From RGIG9041 sp045612565 (GTDB taxonomy: Bacteria > Bacillota > Clostridia > Oscillospirales > QAKW01): a stretch of DNA of 64,000 nucleotides. The position numbers were made by a program, and so were the translations under genes. The notes beneath the pieces are model-generated. The model did not search any database. It worked only from the letters and a program-made list of their open reading frames with translations, and had not been told where the DNA came from. This document shows positions 23,738-33,335 of the stretch, piece by piece (within the stretch, counting starts at the first letter, position 1; each line of letters starts with the position of its first letter). The stretch covers positions 1 through 64,000 of the forward strand of contig JAZKZG010000028.1 in the NCBI GenBank assembly GCA_045612565.1. The letters are read 5' to 3'.

Positions 23738-26700
23738 TTATTTTGCCATAAATGAATTATGGAGTGTATAAAGGATCTGTGATGCCTGTTCACGTGTTGC
23801 AGTATCGCGAGGACCGAATGCACCTGTTGTGTGGCCGTTAATGATATCGGCTTTCTGACAAGCTGCAACTGCAGTTTTTGCGTAACCTGCAATGCTTGAA
23901 GCATCGTTAAATGTAACTGCTGCTTCTTTCTCGGTAAGAGTTATGTTCATAAACTTAGCGAAGTTTACAACCATTACACAAAGATCCTGACGGCTGATGT
24001 TCTTGTTAGGTTCAAAGGTTGTAGCCGATGTACCCGAAACAATGGCGTTATCATTTGCCCATTTAACAGCTGCTGCATAGTACTTGCCCTTTGCAACGTC
24101 GCTGAATTTGGTTGCTGCTGCTTTGTTTGCAGCATCGTCTGTTTTAACACCTGCCATACGAGCAAGAATTGTAACAAACATACCGCGGGTAACTGATTTG
24201 CCAACACCAAACTCTGTTTTGGTAACACCGCTTACAAAACCATAAGTTGTTACATAGTCAACAGCCTCTTTGTACCATGCCGACTTAACATCCTTGAATG
24301 TCTTTGAAGAATCGTTAGCTGTGAAGGGGAGTTTTGTGCCTTCTGCAGTAATCTTATTCTCTTTACCGCAAATTTCACAAGTTGCTGTTTGTGTACCGTC
24401 CTGTGTTGTTGTGGCATCCTTATTATACACATACTCGCCCCATACGTGATATTTATCACTTGAGGGGAAGTTTGCGTCTGCAACAGTGTTGGTTGCACGG
24501 CAACCATCTACTGTACACATAGCGGTTTTTGTACCGTTCTTTTCACATGTTGCTGTACCGTCGTAGGTATATTCGCCCCATGTATGAGCAACTGTTGATT
24601 TGAGATGCTCAGCACTTACCTGTGTCTGAGATGCTCCGCAACCGTCTGCGCAAGTTCGTGTTTCTGAACCGTCTTTGCAACATGTTGCATCGTTGTTATA
24701 TACCCACTCGCCCCAGTTATGAACGGTTTTGTTCATCGGATAGAGTTTTGAATTTTCTTTTGTGCTTTCAGTACCGCACCAGATACATTTACCTGTTTCG
24801 GTACCAACCTTTGAACAGGTTGCATCGTTGTTTGAAACATAAGTATCAACCTGGCAATCAACCATTGATTTGGGCTTTTCCACAACGGTTGTTGCATTAC
24901 AACCTTTGTTTGAACATGTTAATACCTGTGTACCGTTTTGCTGACATGTTGCGTCATTGTTATAAGTACCCGAAAGCGGCCATTTATGCTCAGTACAATC
25001 AGAAGCACCTGTCATCTTAACTGTGTAAACCTGAGGATACTCTTCGCCCTCGAAAACATATGTGTATTTATAATAGTAAGATTTATTCTTGTCTACACCG
25101 CCAACGCTCTTAAGAGTAATTGTTGAAGGATCAAGCTGTTTTGTGCTGTTTTTGGTTGTTGCCCAATAACCTTTTGCTTCGCCGTCTGCAAATATAATCT
25201 CGATATCTGCAAGTGTACCGCCGTCAAAGATACGTGCAGTTACATTAAAGCCTTCAACCACAACGTCTCTTACTTTATCGGTTGTTGATTTTATTTCGAT
25301 TGGTAACACATCTTCGCTTGATACTGTCTTTGCATAGTCAAAGTAGTATTTCTCGTTACCAAAAGCTTCTGTATAGATACCTGTAAGACCTGTTGTTGTA
25401 TGTGCATCGTCTTTATCTGATACAAAAGTATTTTTCATCTTGGGATTGTTTGTCTCAAGACCGATATCAAATTCTGCGTCATTTTTATCGAAACCTACAA
25501 ACCAGTTATCACTAACGTCACAGTTGCCGATAATCAAAAGATCTGCTTCTTTATAATAATCGTTCTTGAGTGATTTATTCTTTTCAATAAATCCTTTTTT
25601 CTTAGCGTTTGCACCTGTCTGGAACGCTTTATTACCTTTTACTTCAAGTGATGAAACCATTGTTGATGATAAAGTAATATAGTATTTTGCAGTACCTGAT
25701 GCAGATGATACAGCGTTGCAGAAGATGTTGTTATTAATAGTAACATCATAATTTTCGCCTGCTACGAGTCTGTATTTTTCGCCGCTGCCTCTGGGACCCT
25801 CAATAACTACAGGTGTAAGGTCGCTGTTTGCGTTACCGTTTCTGATATTTGAATTTATAAGTGTAAAGGAGCCATCCAAAACCGCCGCGCCGGTCTTGAA
25901 GTAACCTATTGTATTATCTGCAGTTTCACCAAGTGATGCAAAGTCCATATAAAGACCGTCAATTGTAAGGTTTGCAGGAACAAAGTCGTTGAACAAACGA
26001 ACAGCGTTTCTCATATCTTTTACACAAGAATTCTTTAATGTAAATGAATCTGCATAGTTTTTATTGAAGTCTTCGTATTCAATTGACATATACTGATTTT
26101 CAATAAACTCAATCTGTGAGTTATTTGAGTTTACTGAACGTTTGTTGATAAGATTGATTACTCTGTCAACGGTAGAAGTACCGATTTCATTTTTGATAAG
26201 ACCTGCGTCTCTTTCGTCTTCAACTTTGTTCTTTCTGATGTGATAGATAACACTGTTGTTAACTGTGATGTCGAGGTTGTCGTATGCAATACCGTCTTTA
26301 CCCATTGTTCTGAGTGTATCGTTGATCTGACCGCGGACTGTCATACCATCGAGGTATATTTCACCCTCAAGACCGTCTGCAAAATAAATTGTTTCAAACG
26401 ATGTGTCTGCGTACATACCCCATCTGCTGTCATATACCCAATCGTCACCTGATTCGCTTGTCGATTGTGATTTGTCAACAGGGTTGATACCTGCGTTAGT
26501 ACCGTAGTAATTTGCAGGATAATCAAAAACGTATTTGCCGTATTCACCCGAGGGGAGAAGGATATTAGGCATATCAACACCTGTCATTTGTGTTCTGAGC
26601 ATTGACATTGTGTCGAATACGAGTAAATTATCTACCTTAAATCTATAATAGGTCTCTCCAAGGAAGCCGTAACCGTAATAGTTGCCGTCATCTTCGAGTT

Positions 26701-28513
26701 CGCTCTCGATAACAAATACTGCTGTGTCCTCAAACACAAACTTTTTACCTGCAAAATCAAAGCCGTTCTCCATAAATGAATCGTTGAAATCAACAGGAGT
26801 TGCAGCAAGAATTTTTATCTGGTAAACAGTTTGATACTCTTTTTCTTCTTCATAATAAGCACGGAGATAGAAGGTTGCCGTTTTGTTCTCGGCAATTTTT
26901 GCGGTATCAACTGTTTCAATAATTTCAGCAAAATCTGATGTAGCCGAAAGTTCATATTTAACTGTGCCTGTTGCAGCTGAATCGGGATTTGTTTTGAATA
27001 CGGGAGTCACAACGCCCTGCTCACCAAGACATTTGATTGAGATTAAGTCTGCACCGATTTCAATCTCGGTATCAGGACCGAATTCAACTTCTGTAATCTT
27101 GATTTTGCTTGAAAATTTCATATTATAATCATATATATATGAACCTGAGCACTCTGATGTATAGCCTCCAACGGTAGTGAAGGGTTCACCTGCTTCTTCC
27201 TTGTATCCGTCAACAGTTTCTTTAACTGTTCCAACTGTAAAGTTGTCTTCGATAAACATAGGGACAGGAGCAACAGGCATTTTATCAAGCACACTCTTTA
27301 CACCAAGTAATTTGTTGCCTGTAATTCTATATGTGTTTTCATTAACGATACCCTGATCTACGTTACTGTACAAAATAAGCGGAACAGGTGACGATGAATT
27401 CTCGGTTGTTGCAACTACAAAGTTGTTTGTGATGTGAACAGTTGACCACGAACCGTCGGTAATATAGATAAAGCCGCCTGCCTGGTTTGTGTTGTACAAT
27501 GTGTTATTGTCATAATAAAGTTCACGTGTTGTTGCATTACCCTCGTTTTTCTGACAAAGGTTCCAGTAAGGTGATGTGCCTGTTGCCTTACGGCGCATAT
27601 TTGAGTTTTTGAAAGTCATTGATGAATTTGCAAAATAACCTTTCAAATGGTCATTAGCCTTTTTAAAGAGCAGGTTTGTATCTGAAAAGTCGATGTACAG
27701 ACCGTCAAATACCATATGCGGAAAATGACGTATGTTATCGCCAAAGAAACGCGATGCACCATCTGATGTACCACCGATTGATTTGAGCCAGAAGTTCTGG
27801 AAAGTCAAAACGTCTTTACAGTTAACATCTTTGTTGTTATAGCCTGTAAGAATGTTTGTGTTTGTTTCAACACCGTCCATTTTACAGTTTTTGATGAGGT
27901 ACTCAATAAACGCAGCACCTGTTGAACGCTCTTTACCGAGTGTTATGTACTTTGTGATGGTAAAACCGTAAACACCAACCCATGTTGAAGGTGTACCTTT
28001 AACAATGATTGAACCGATCTTTGTTTCGTTTGCGGTATAGGCTGTGTTCTCAGTCCAGTCTTCACCGTTCGACTTGATACCAACTTTATTCATATCACCC
28101 ATTTCGTTCATAGGTAATGTGTTCCAGTTAGTGCTGTATACATTAGACTCTGCCTCAATTACAAGGTCAGTGCCTGCTGTCCAACCGGTGATGATGATGT
28201 CAGGACGTACGATTGATTTTTCTTTTGCATAAGCATAAGCCTCTTCAAGTGACTTGAAAGCATTAGTGCCAACAACAAAAGTATAGTCGTTGCCATCCCA
28301 TTTACGGGTAACGGTTTTGCCGTTATCCTCTGTGATTGTGGTGTCTACAAGCAGAGCAGTGTTTGCAATCTGCGGAACACCTTCAACGGTAACTGCACAT
28401 TCGTATGCAGTTGCAAACGGTGCGGCCTCTGCCACTGCAAAAACAGTTAGCATTGAAACCAACATAAACACCGTAAGTACCATTGATAAAACGCGGTTTA
28501 ATGTTTTATTCAT
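23738..28513 (-). CDS. Large S-layer-homology surface protein with parallel beta-helix-like body
   Basis: Secreted cell-wall protein of 1591 residues. Signal peptide (1-30, ending AVAEAAPF). A long body (about 40-1150) has two halves of similar layout with many short N/D-rich strand repeats, as in pectate-lyase-like beta-helices. Five cysteine-rich repeats of about 45 residues follow (about 1165-1400; W.EY.YN.DATC..DGT.T..C..CG). Three SLH domains (about 1405-1590, e.g. FKDVKSAWYKEAVDYV and FGPRDTATREQASQIL) should bind pyruvylated wall polymer. AAAGGAGTG precedes the ATG at 28511-28513 and a consensus promoter lies at 28566. Substrate or ligand unknown. Confidence 0.88.
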   Translation of the reverse strand: MNKTLNRVLSMVLTVFMLVSMLTVFAVAEAAPFATAYECAVTVEGVPQIANTALLVDTTITEDNGKTVTRKWDGNDYTFVVGTNAFKSLEEAYAYAKEKSIVRPDIIITGWTAGTDLVIEAESNVYSTNWNTLPMNEMGDMNKVGIKSNGEDWTENTAYTANETKIGSIIVKGTPSTWVGVYGFTITKYITLGKERSTGAAFIEYLIKNCKMDGVETNTNILTGYNNKDVNCKDVLTFQNFWLKSIGGTSDGASRFFGDNIRHFPHMVFDGLYIDFSDTNLLFKKANDHLKGYFANSSMTFKNSNMRRKATGTSPYWNLCQKNEGNATTRELYYDNNTLYNTNQAGGFIYITDGSWSTVHITNNFVVATTENSSSPVPLILYSNVDQGIVNENTYRITGNKLLGVKSVLDKMPVAPVPMFIEDNFTVGTVKETVDGYKEEAGEPFTTVGGYTSECSGSYIYDYNMKFSSKIKITEVEFGPDTEIEIGADLISIKCLGEQGVVTPVFKTNPDSAATGTVKYELSATSDFAEIIETVDTAKIAENKTATFYLRAYYEEEKEYQTVYQIKILAATPVDFNDSFMENGFDFAGKKFVFEDTAVFVIESELEDDGNYYGYGFLGETYYRFKVDNLLVFDTMSMLRTQMTGVDMPNILLPSGEYGKYVFDYPANYYGTNAGINPVDKSQSTSESGDDWVYDSRWGMYADTSFETIYFADGLEGEIYLDGMTVRGQINDTLRTMGKDGIAYDNLDITVNNSVIYHIRKNKVEDERDAGLIKNEIGTSTVDRVINLINKRSVNSNNSQIEFIENQYMSIEYEDFNKNYADSFTLKNSCVKDMRNAVRLFNDFVPANLTIDGLYMDFASLGETADNTIGYFKTGAAVLDGSFTLINSNIRNGNANSDLTPVVIEGPRGSGEKYRLVAGENYDVTINNNIFCNAVSSASGTAKYYITLSSTMVSSLEVKGNKAFQTGANAKKKGFIEKNKSLKNDYYKEADLLIIGNCDVSDNWFVGFDKNDAEFDIGLETNNPKMKNTFVSDKDDAHTTTGLTGIYTEAFGNEKYYFDYAKTVSSEDVLPIEIKSTTDKVRDVVVEGFNVTARIFDGGTLADIEIIFADGEAKGYWATTKNSTKQLDPSTITLKSVGGVDKNKSYYYKYTYVFEGEEYPQVYTVKMTGASDCTEHKWPLSGTYNNDATCQQNGTQVLTCSNKGCNATTVVEKPKSMVDCQVDTYVSNNDATCSKVGTETGKCIWCGTESTKENSKLYPMNKTVHNWGEWVYNNDATCCKDGSETRTCADGCGASQTQVSAEHLKSTVAHTWGEYTYDGTATCEKNGTKTAMCTVDGCRATNTVADANFPSSDKYHVWGEYVYNKDATTTQDGTQTATCEICGKENKITAEGTKLPFTANDSSKTFKDVKSAWYKEAVDYVTTYGFVSGVTKTEFGVGKSVTRGMFVTILARMAGVKTDDAANKAAATKFSDVAKGKYYAAAVKWANDNAIVSGTSATTFEPNKNISRQDLCVMVVNFAKFMNITLTEKEAAVTFNDASSIAGYAKTAVAACQKADIINGHTTGAFGPRDTATREQASQILYTLHNSFMAK
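24320..25015 (-). repeat. Five tandem cysteine-rich repeats inside the SLH protein gene
   Basis: Each unit of roughly 45 codons contains (Y/W)x(Y/F)xNDATC, a GT/GS step and a CxxxCG pair. Cysteine spacing suggests a small disulfide- or metal-stabilised module repeated between the beta-helix body and the SLH anchor. Confidence 0.75.
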
Positions 28514-28565
28514 AAGTTTACACTCCTTTGTAAATTTTATGCTGAGCATATGAATAGACATATTT

Positions 28566-28594
28566 ATTATATTATTAATGTTTTTCAATGTCAA
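28566..28594 (-). promoter_or_regulatory. Sigma-A promoter of the SLH-protein gene
   Basis: Minus strand TTGACA, 17 bases, TATAAT, about 50 bases before the ATG. Confidence 0.85.
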
Positions 28595-28646
28595 CCAAAA
28601 TTGCAACTCAATAAAACCAATATTTTTTTTGATATTTTTTTGAAAA

Positions 28647-28678
28647 ATTTTTTTGTCTTTATGGGACATTTTTTTGTC
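28647..28678. repeat. Direct repeat ATTTTTTTGTC, 21 bases apart
   Basis: Two copies (28647-28657, 28668-28678), each followed by (T/A)TTATG or CATTATG-like sequence, spaced two helical turns. They lie about 55-85 bases upstream of the SLH promoter -35. Apart from this and the promoter, the 443-base spacer 28514-28956 is AT-rich and I see nothing else certain in it. Confidence 0.4.
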
Positions 28679-28956
28679 ATTATGAGTATCTATCTTTTTT
28701 GTTTTTTGTGAATATTTAACAAAGTTTTTTAAAAAATTTTTATATATACAACAACCAAACAAACACGAATTCACAATTTAATTTTTTGTTGACTGCTTTG
28801 CGTATATTCAATTGAAAAAAAGTATATAATTATTATCGAAATGTAACTTTTTTCAAAAAAGACTTGATTTTAGAACAATTGTTTGTTACAATATGTTCCG
28901 GTTTTGTAATCAAATTGTAATTTTTTGAACACACAACCTGAAAAAAAGGAGATTTT

Positions 28957-29967
28957 ATGAGAGTATTAAACGATATAAAAAACATTCTGTGCTGCCGAGC
29001 AAGTCGCAAGTGCATTGCGGTTGTAAGCGCTGCCCTCGTAATGATAATGCTTATGTCGGTAATGGTTATAAAGCGTAACGATATCCGTGTTTTTGTTGAC
29101 GGAAACGAGGCCGCACACATCCAGACACTCGCAGATGATCCACAGATATGGCTCAAAAAAGCTGATGTTGAGGTTTTTGAGGGCGATTCATTTGAAACAG
29201 AAGGTCACAATATTTTTATTGACCGCGCTGTTTACGTTACTGTTGAAGTTGACGGCGACAAAATTTCGTACAAAACCGCAAAAGGTACCGTTAAAGATGT
29301 TATTTTAGCAGGTGATATCGAACTCGGCGACGCTGATATTGTTACACCTTCGCGTTTTACTGAGGTTAACGGCAATATTTCAATTGTAATTGAGCGTGTC
29401 AGCACCGCAACAATTACCGAAACAGAAATTATAAAACACGACACTGAGAAAGTAAAAGATTCTTCATTATATGAAGGTCAGACAAAAGTTAAAACAGAGG
29501 GTGTAAACGGAAAAACCGAACACACCTATAACGTAACCTACATTGATGGCAAAGAAGTTTCACGCGAACTCGTTTCAAGCAAGGTTGTAAGAGAAGCTGT
29601 AACAGAAGTTATTAGCGTGGGAACAAAAATCAAATCGTCATTCAAAGCATCGGCAAATGCACCCAAAAACTACAAAAAGGTGCTTACAATGAAAGCAAGT
29701 GCCTACACCTATGGCAACGACGGCGGAAACTACACCTGCCTCGGAAAGCCCACATCACGCGGAACAGTTGCGGTTGACCCGCGCGTAATACCACTTGGCA
29801 CGAAACTTTATATTGAATCAACCGACGGTAAATATATTTACGGTGAGGCTGTCGCAGGTGATACCGGCAGTGCAATCAAAGGTAACAAAATCGACCTGTT
29901 TGTTGAAAGCGCAAGAGAATGCCGCGCATTTGGCAGACGCAACGTTGTTGTATACATTTTAGACTGA
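28957..29967 (+). CDS. G5 and 3D domain cell-wall protein (YabE-like)
   Basis: Membrane-anchored or secreted wall protein of 336 residues. An N-terminal membrane segment (about 24-43) is followed by DUF348-like repeats (about 48-150), a G5 domain (about 155-215, with the VTEVISVGTK end) and a C-terminal 3D domain (about 245-336). The latter carries the three conserved aspartates (VAVDPRVIPLG, AVAGDTGSAIKGNKIDLF). YabE/Rpf-type proteins remodel peptidoglycan at germination or growth. AAAAGGAG precedes the ATG. It is divergent from the SLH gene and ends at a terminator. Confidence 0.9.
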   Translation: MRVLNDIKNILCCRASRKCIAVVSAALVMIMLMSVMVIKRNDIRVFVDGNEAAHIQTLADDPQIWLKKADVEVFEGDSFETEGHNIFIDRAVYVTVEVDGDKISYKTAKGTVKDVILAGDIELGDADIVTPSRFTEVNGNISIVIERVSTATITETEIIKHDTEKVKDSSLYEGQTKVKTEGVNGKTEHTYNVTYIDGKEVSRELVSSKVVREAVTEVISVGTKIKSSFKASANAPKNYKKVLTMKASAYTYGNDGGNYTCLGKPTSRGTVAVDPRVIPLGTKLYIESTDGKYIYGEAVAGDTGSAIKGNKIDLFVESARECRAFGRRNVVVYILD

Positions 29968-29985
29968 TTTTTTGCAAAACTTTTT

Positions 29986-30010
29986 AAAGGGCAGTAGTCT
30001 GCCCTTTTTT
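29986..30010 (+). terminator. Intrinsic terminator
   Basis: AAAGGGCAG, loop TAGT, CTGCCCTTT plus T-run, after the 3D-domain gene. Confidence 0.85.
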
Positions 30011-30017
30011 ATTTTTA

Positions 30018-30046
30018 TTGACACTTATTTTATCTGGTGATAAAAT
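30018..30046 (+). promoter_or_regulatory. Sigma-A promoter of thiN-mnmG-rsmG
   Basis: TTGACA, 17 bases, TAAAAT, about 22 bases before the thiN start; the leader is too short for a riboswitch. Confidence 0.75.
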
Positions 30047-30068
30047 AAAATGTTGAGAGGAAACTGAT

Positions 30069-30680
30069 ATGAAACGTTGTGTTATTATCGGCGGCGGCGA
30101 AATTGGCTGTACGCAATTTTTAAAAGAACATATTTTATATGATGATTTTGTGATTTGCTGTGACGGGGGATACTTACACGCTTTTGCCGCAGGAATCACT
30201 CCAAATCTGATTTTAGGAGACTTTGACTCGTCCGATGTTCCCAATTGCGACATCGAAACCATCATATTGCCATGTGAAAAAGACGATACCGACAGTTTTT
30301 TTGCAGCAAAAGAAGGCTTAAAACGCGGTTTTGAACGGTTTTTGTTGCTTGGTGTCACAGGCGGTCGGCTCGACCACACTTTAGGCGCAATTTCAATACT
30401 TGAATTTTTGCAAAAAAACGGTGCCGAGGGCGAAATTTACGACCAAAACACAAAGATCCGTGTTTGTAACACCAGTCTTTCGGTTAAAAAAGGATGCAGA
30501 TATTTTTCGGTGTTTGCAATCGGCAGTGCAGAAAGTGTTTGCATTTGCGGTGCAAAATATAATTTGGATAATGCTGTAATCAATTCCCACTATCAATACG
30601 GAATAAGCAACGAGGTCACAGACGAGTTTGCAACAATTTCTGTAGGACAGGGAAATGTTATTGTTATGGAGATATTTTAG
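30069..30680 (+). CDS. thiN: Thiamine diphosphokinase
   Basis: Transfers diphosphate from ATP to thiamine to make thiamine diphosphate; 203 residues. The signature ILGDFDSSD (near 51), the DDTDSFFAA segment (near 76) and GVTGGRLDHTLG (near 97) are all present, with the Asp residues expected for Mg-ATP binding. GAGAGGAAAC precedes the ATG. It abuts mnmG with no gap. Unusually for Firmicutes, where thiN often sits after the rpe/rsgA genes, here it leads the mnmG operon. Confidence 0.93.
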   Translation: MKRCVIIGGGEIGCTQFLKEHILYDDFVICCDGGYLHAFAAGITPNLILGDFDSSDVPNCDIETIILPCEKDDTDSFFAAKEGLKRGFERFLLLGVTGGRLDHTLGAISILEFLQKNGAEGEIYDQNTKIRVCNTSLSVKKGCRYFSVFAIGSAESVCICGAKYNLDNAVINSHYQYGISNEVTDEFATISVGQGNVIVMEIF

Positions 30681-32564
30681 ATGTATCATATTGAAGATTT
30701 TGATGTAGTTGTAATAGGTGCAGGTCACGCAGGAATTGAGGCGGGACTTGCTTCGGCGCGTCTTGGCTGTAAAACTGCGGTGTTTACTATAAATCTTGAT
30801 GCCGTGGGAAATATGCCGTGCAATCCCTCGATTGGAGGCACTGCAAAAGGACATCTTGTGTGCGAAATTGACGCACTCGGCGGTGAGATGGGAAAAGCCG
30901 CCGACGCCACGTTTTTGCAAAGCAGAATGCTCAACCGCGGTAAAGGACCCGCAGTACATTCACTGCGCGTACAGTCTGACCGCAGAGAGTATCAGAAATA
31001 TATGAAACATGCGCTTGAAATTCAGGATAATTTGAGCCTCGTTCAAGCGGAAATTGTTGATATTGAAGTTCAAAACGGTGTTGTAACAGGTGTTACAACA
31101 CATCTCGGTGCACATTATGGTGCAAAAACCGTTGTTATTGCAAGTGGCACCTTTCTTGCTGGAGAGATTATCATCGGAACGTCGTCAATCCCGAGCGGTC
31201 CCGACGGTATGTTTGCCGCAACTCAACTTTCAGCAAAACTAAAAGACTTAGGTGTGCCGCTCAGACGTTTTAAAACCGGCACTCCTGCGCGTATTAATAA
31301 GCGTAGTATTGATTTTTCGGGTCTTGAGGCACAGGCGGGTGACGACGAAATTGTTCCGTTTTCGTTTGAAAACGAGTACATAGGCGAAAATCAGGTGGTT
31401 TGCCACCTCACCCACACCAACGAAAAAACACATCAGGTTATCCGCGACAATATCCACCTTTCACCGCTCTACAGCGGTATGATAAAGGGCGTCGGTCCTC
31501 GTTACTGCCCCAGTATCGAGGACAAGGTTATGCGCTTTGCCGACAAGACTTCGCACCAACTTTTTATTGAGCCGTGCGGTCTTGATACCGAGGAAATGTA
31601 CCTTCAGGGACTTTCTTCTTCACTTCCCGAATTTGTTCAGCGTGAGTTTATAAAAACCATCAAAGGCCTTGAAAATGCACAGGTTATGCGTGTTGCATAC
31701 GCAATTGAATATGACTGTGTAGACCCGCTTGCGCTCTATCCCACACTTGAGTTTAAGGCAATCAGCGGACTTTACGGCGCAGGTCAGTTCAACGGTTCAT
31801 CGGGCTATGAAGAAGCCGCCGCACAGGGTCTTGTTGCAGGTATAAATGCCGCTCATCGCGTTCTCGGACGCGAAAAATTTGTACTTGACCGCGCGTCGAG
31901 TTATATCGGAACACTCATCGATGACCTTACCACAAAAGGCACTCCCGAACCATACCGTATGATGACTTCACGAAGCGAATACAGACTCATTTTGCGCCAA
32001 GACAACGCCGATTTGCGTCTGACTCCAAAAGGCTATGAAATCGGCCTTATTTCTGAGCAAAGATACAACAAGTTTTTAGACAAAAAGCGTCAAATAGAAC
32101 AAGAAACCGAGCGTTTATGCCACGTTAATGCATCACCGAAAAACGATGAACTTACCAACAAACTCGTCGAACTTGGCACCGCAACACTAAAAAGCGGTTG
32201 CTCACTTTATGACCTGCTATCGCGTCCGCAGGTGAGTTACCAAGACCTTGCGTGTGTTGATCCCGACCGCCCCGTGCTTTCAAAAGCGGTTATAAATCAG
32301 GTGGAAATTTCTATTAAGTATAAAGGATACATCGAAAAACAACTTGCCGCGGCACGTGATTTTGCACGTCTTGAAAACAGACTATTACCTGACGATATAG
32401 ATTATAATAAGGTAACAGGACTTCGCATAGAAGCACGTCAAAAACTGATTGCAATCCGCCCCGTAAGTCTAGGACAGGCAAGTCGTATTTCGGGCGTAAG
32501 CCCTGCTGACATCAGCGTTCTTATGATTTATCTTGAACAGGAGAAAAAGCGTAATGAAAACTGA
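30681..32564 (+). CDS. mnmG: tRNA uridine-34 carboxymethylaminomethyl-modification enzyme, FAD subunit
   Basis: Works with MnmE to modify the wobble uridine of several tRNAs; 627 residues, normal. N-terminal FAD motif VVIGAGHAGIEAGLA, the GCNPSIGGTAKGH-type segment CNPSIGGTAKGHLVCEIDAL (near 48) and the C-terminal helical domain are intact. The ATG directly follows the thiN stop; GGAG lies within the thiN end. mnmE is not in this window. The following rsmG overlaps by 11 bases. Confidence 0.97.
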   Translation: MYHIEDFDVVVIGAGHAGIEAGLASARLGCKTAVFTINLDAVGNMPCNPSIGGTAKGHLVCEIDALGGEMGKAADATFLQSRMLNRGKGPAVHSLRVQSDRREYQKYMKHALEIQDNLSLVQAEIVDIEVQNGVVTGVTTHLGAHYGAKTVVIASGTFLAGEIIIGTSSIPSGPDGMFAATQLSAKLKDLGVPLRRFKTGTPARINKRSIDFSGLEAQAGDDEIVPFSFENEYIGENQVVCHLTHTNEKTHQVIRDNIHLSPLYSGMIKGVGPRYCPSIEDKVMRFADKTSHQLFIEPCGLDTEEMYLQGLSSSLPEFVQREFIKTIKGLENAQVMRVAYAIEYDCVDPLALYPTLEFKAISGLYGAGQFNGSSGYEEAAAQGLVAGINAAHRVLGREKFVLDRASSYIGTLIDDLTTKGTPEPYRMMTSRSEYRLILRQDNADLRLTPKGYEIGLISEQRYNKFLDKKRQIEQETERLCHVNASPKNDELTNKLVELGTATLKSGCSLYDLLSRPQVSYQDLACVDPDRPVLSKAVINQVEISIKYKGYIEKQLAAARDFARLENRLLPDDIDYNKVTGLRIEARQKLIAIRPVSLGQASRISGVSPADISVLMIYLEQEKKRNEN

Positions 32565-33273
32565 AATATCACAGCTTTTGCAACTACTTGACGAGCACAA
32601 AATCATGGCTGACAGCGATTTTGAGCAAAATATATTAAAGTTTTCAGATATATTTCTCGAAACTGCAAAAACACTCAATCTTACCGCAATAAAAGAGCCT
32701 CACGAGGTTATGATAAAGCATTATTTTGACAGCCTCTACCCGATGTCACTGAATCTTATAAAAAGCGACAGTAAAATAATCGATATCGGTTGTGGCGGAG
32801 GATTTCCGTCGATGCCTCTCAAACTTTGTGACAAAACGCTTGAGTTTACACTGCTCGACTCACTTAAAAAACGCCTCACTTTCCTTGACGGAGTTATAAA
32901 CGAATTATCACTTGACAAAATCTCCACTCTTCACGCAAGGGCAGAGGAGGCGGCGCGTAAAAAAGAGATGCGCGACAGTTATGACCTGGCAATCTCTCGT
33001 GCGGTGGCTTCGCTCCCGCTTTTGTGCGAGTTATGTTTACCGTTCGTTAAAGTCGGCGGCTATTTTCTGGCATATAAAGGCTCAGACCAGAGCGAAATAG
33101 ATCAGGCAAAAACACACATCAAAGAACTTTCAGGCGAAATAGAAGACATAATCACATATAATCTGCCCGAAAATATGGGTGCACGTACTCTCGTTATTAT
33201 AAAAAAGGTAAAGCCGACACATCCAATCTATCCGCGCACATCAAAGGCTTTGTCGAAAGCGTTCGCAAAATGA
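32554..33273 (+). CDS. rsmG: 16S rRNA (guanine527-N7)-methyltransferase
   Basis: SAM-dependent rRNA methyltransferase, 239 residues. Motif I IIDIGCGGGFPSMPLKL (near 75), the LDSLKKRLTFL segment and the SRAVASLPLLCELCLPF region fit RsmG. The start ATG at 32554 lies 10 bases after AGGAG and overlaps the end of mnmG. This mnmG-rsmG-noc order is the Bacillus/Clostridium origin-proximal order. Confidence 0.96.
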   Translation: MKTEISQLLQLLDEHKIMADSDFEQNILKFSDIFLETAKTLNLTAIKEPHEVMIKHYFDSLYPMSLNLIKSDSKIIDIGCGGGFPSMPLKLCDKTLEFTLLDSLKKRLTFLDGVINELSLDKISTLHARAEEAARKKEMRDSYDLAISRAVASLPLLCELCLPFVKVGGYFLAYKGSDQSEIDQAKTHIKELSGEIEDIITYNLPENMGARTLVIIKKVKPTHPIYPRTSKALSKAFAK

Positions 33274-33335
33274 CGAACTGTTTTTATTGACAATATTTTC
33301 CAAATATGGTATCATTTAGTCAAAGAAAGGGTTAA

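Noticed and set aside
24320..25015. CRISPR or non-coding tandem repeat
   Set aside because: The periodicity is at protein level within an open SLH-protein frame, with varying DNA sequence.
28514..28774. Upstream extension of the SLH protein
   Set aside because: Lysine/asparagine-rich, no ribosome site, crosses the consensus promoter; the ATG at 28513 starts a clean signal peptide.
30011..30068. TPP riboswitch ahead of thiN
   Set aside because: The promoter leaves a leader of about 20 bases, too short for any aptamer.
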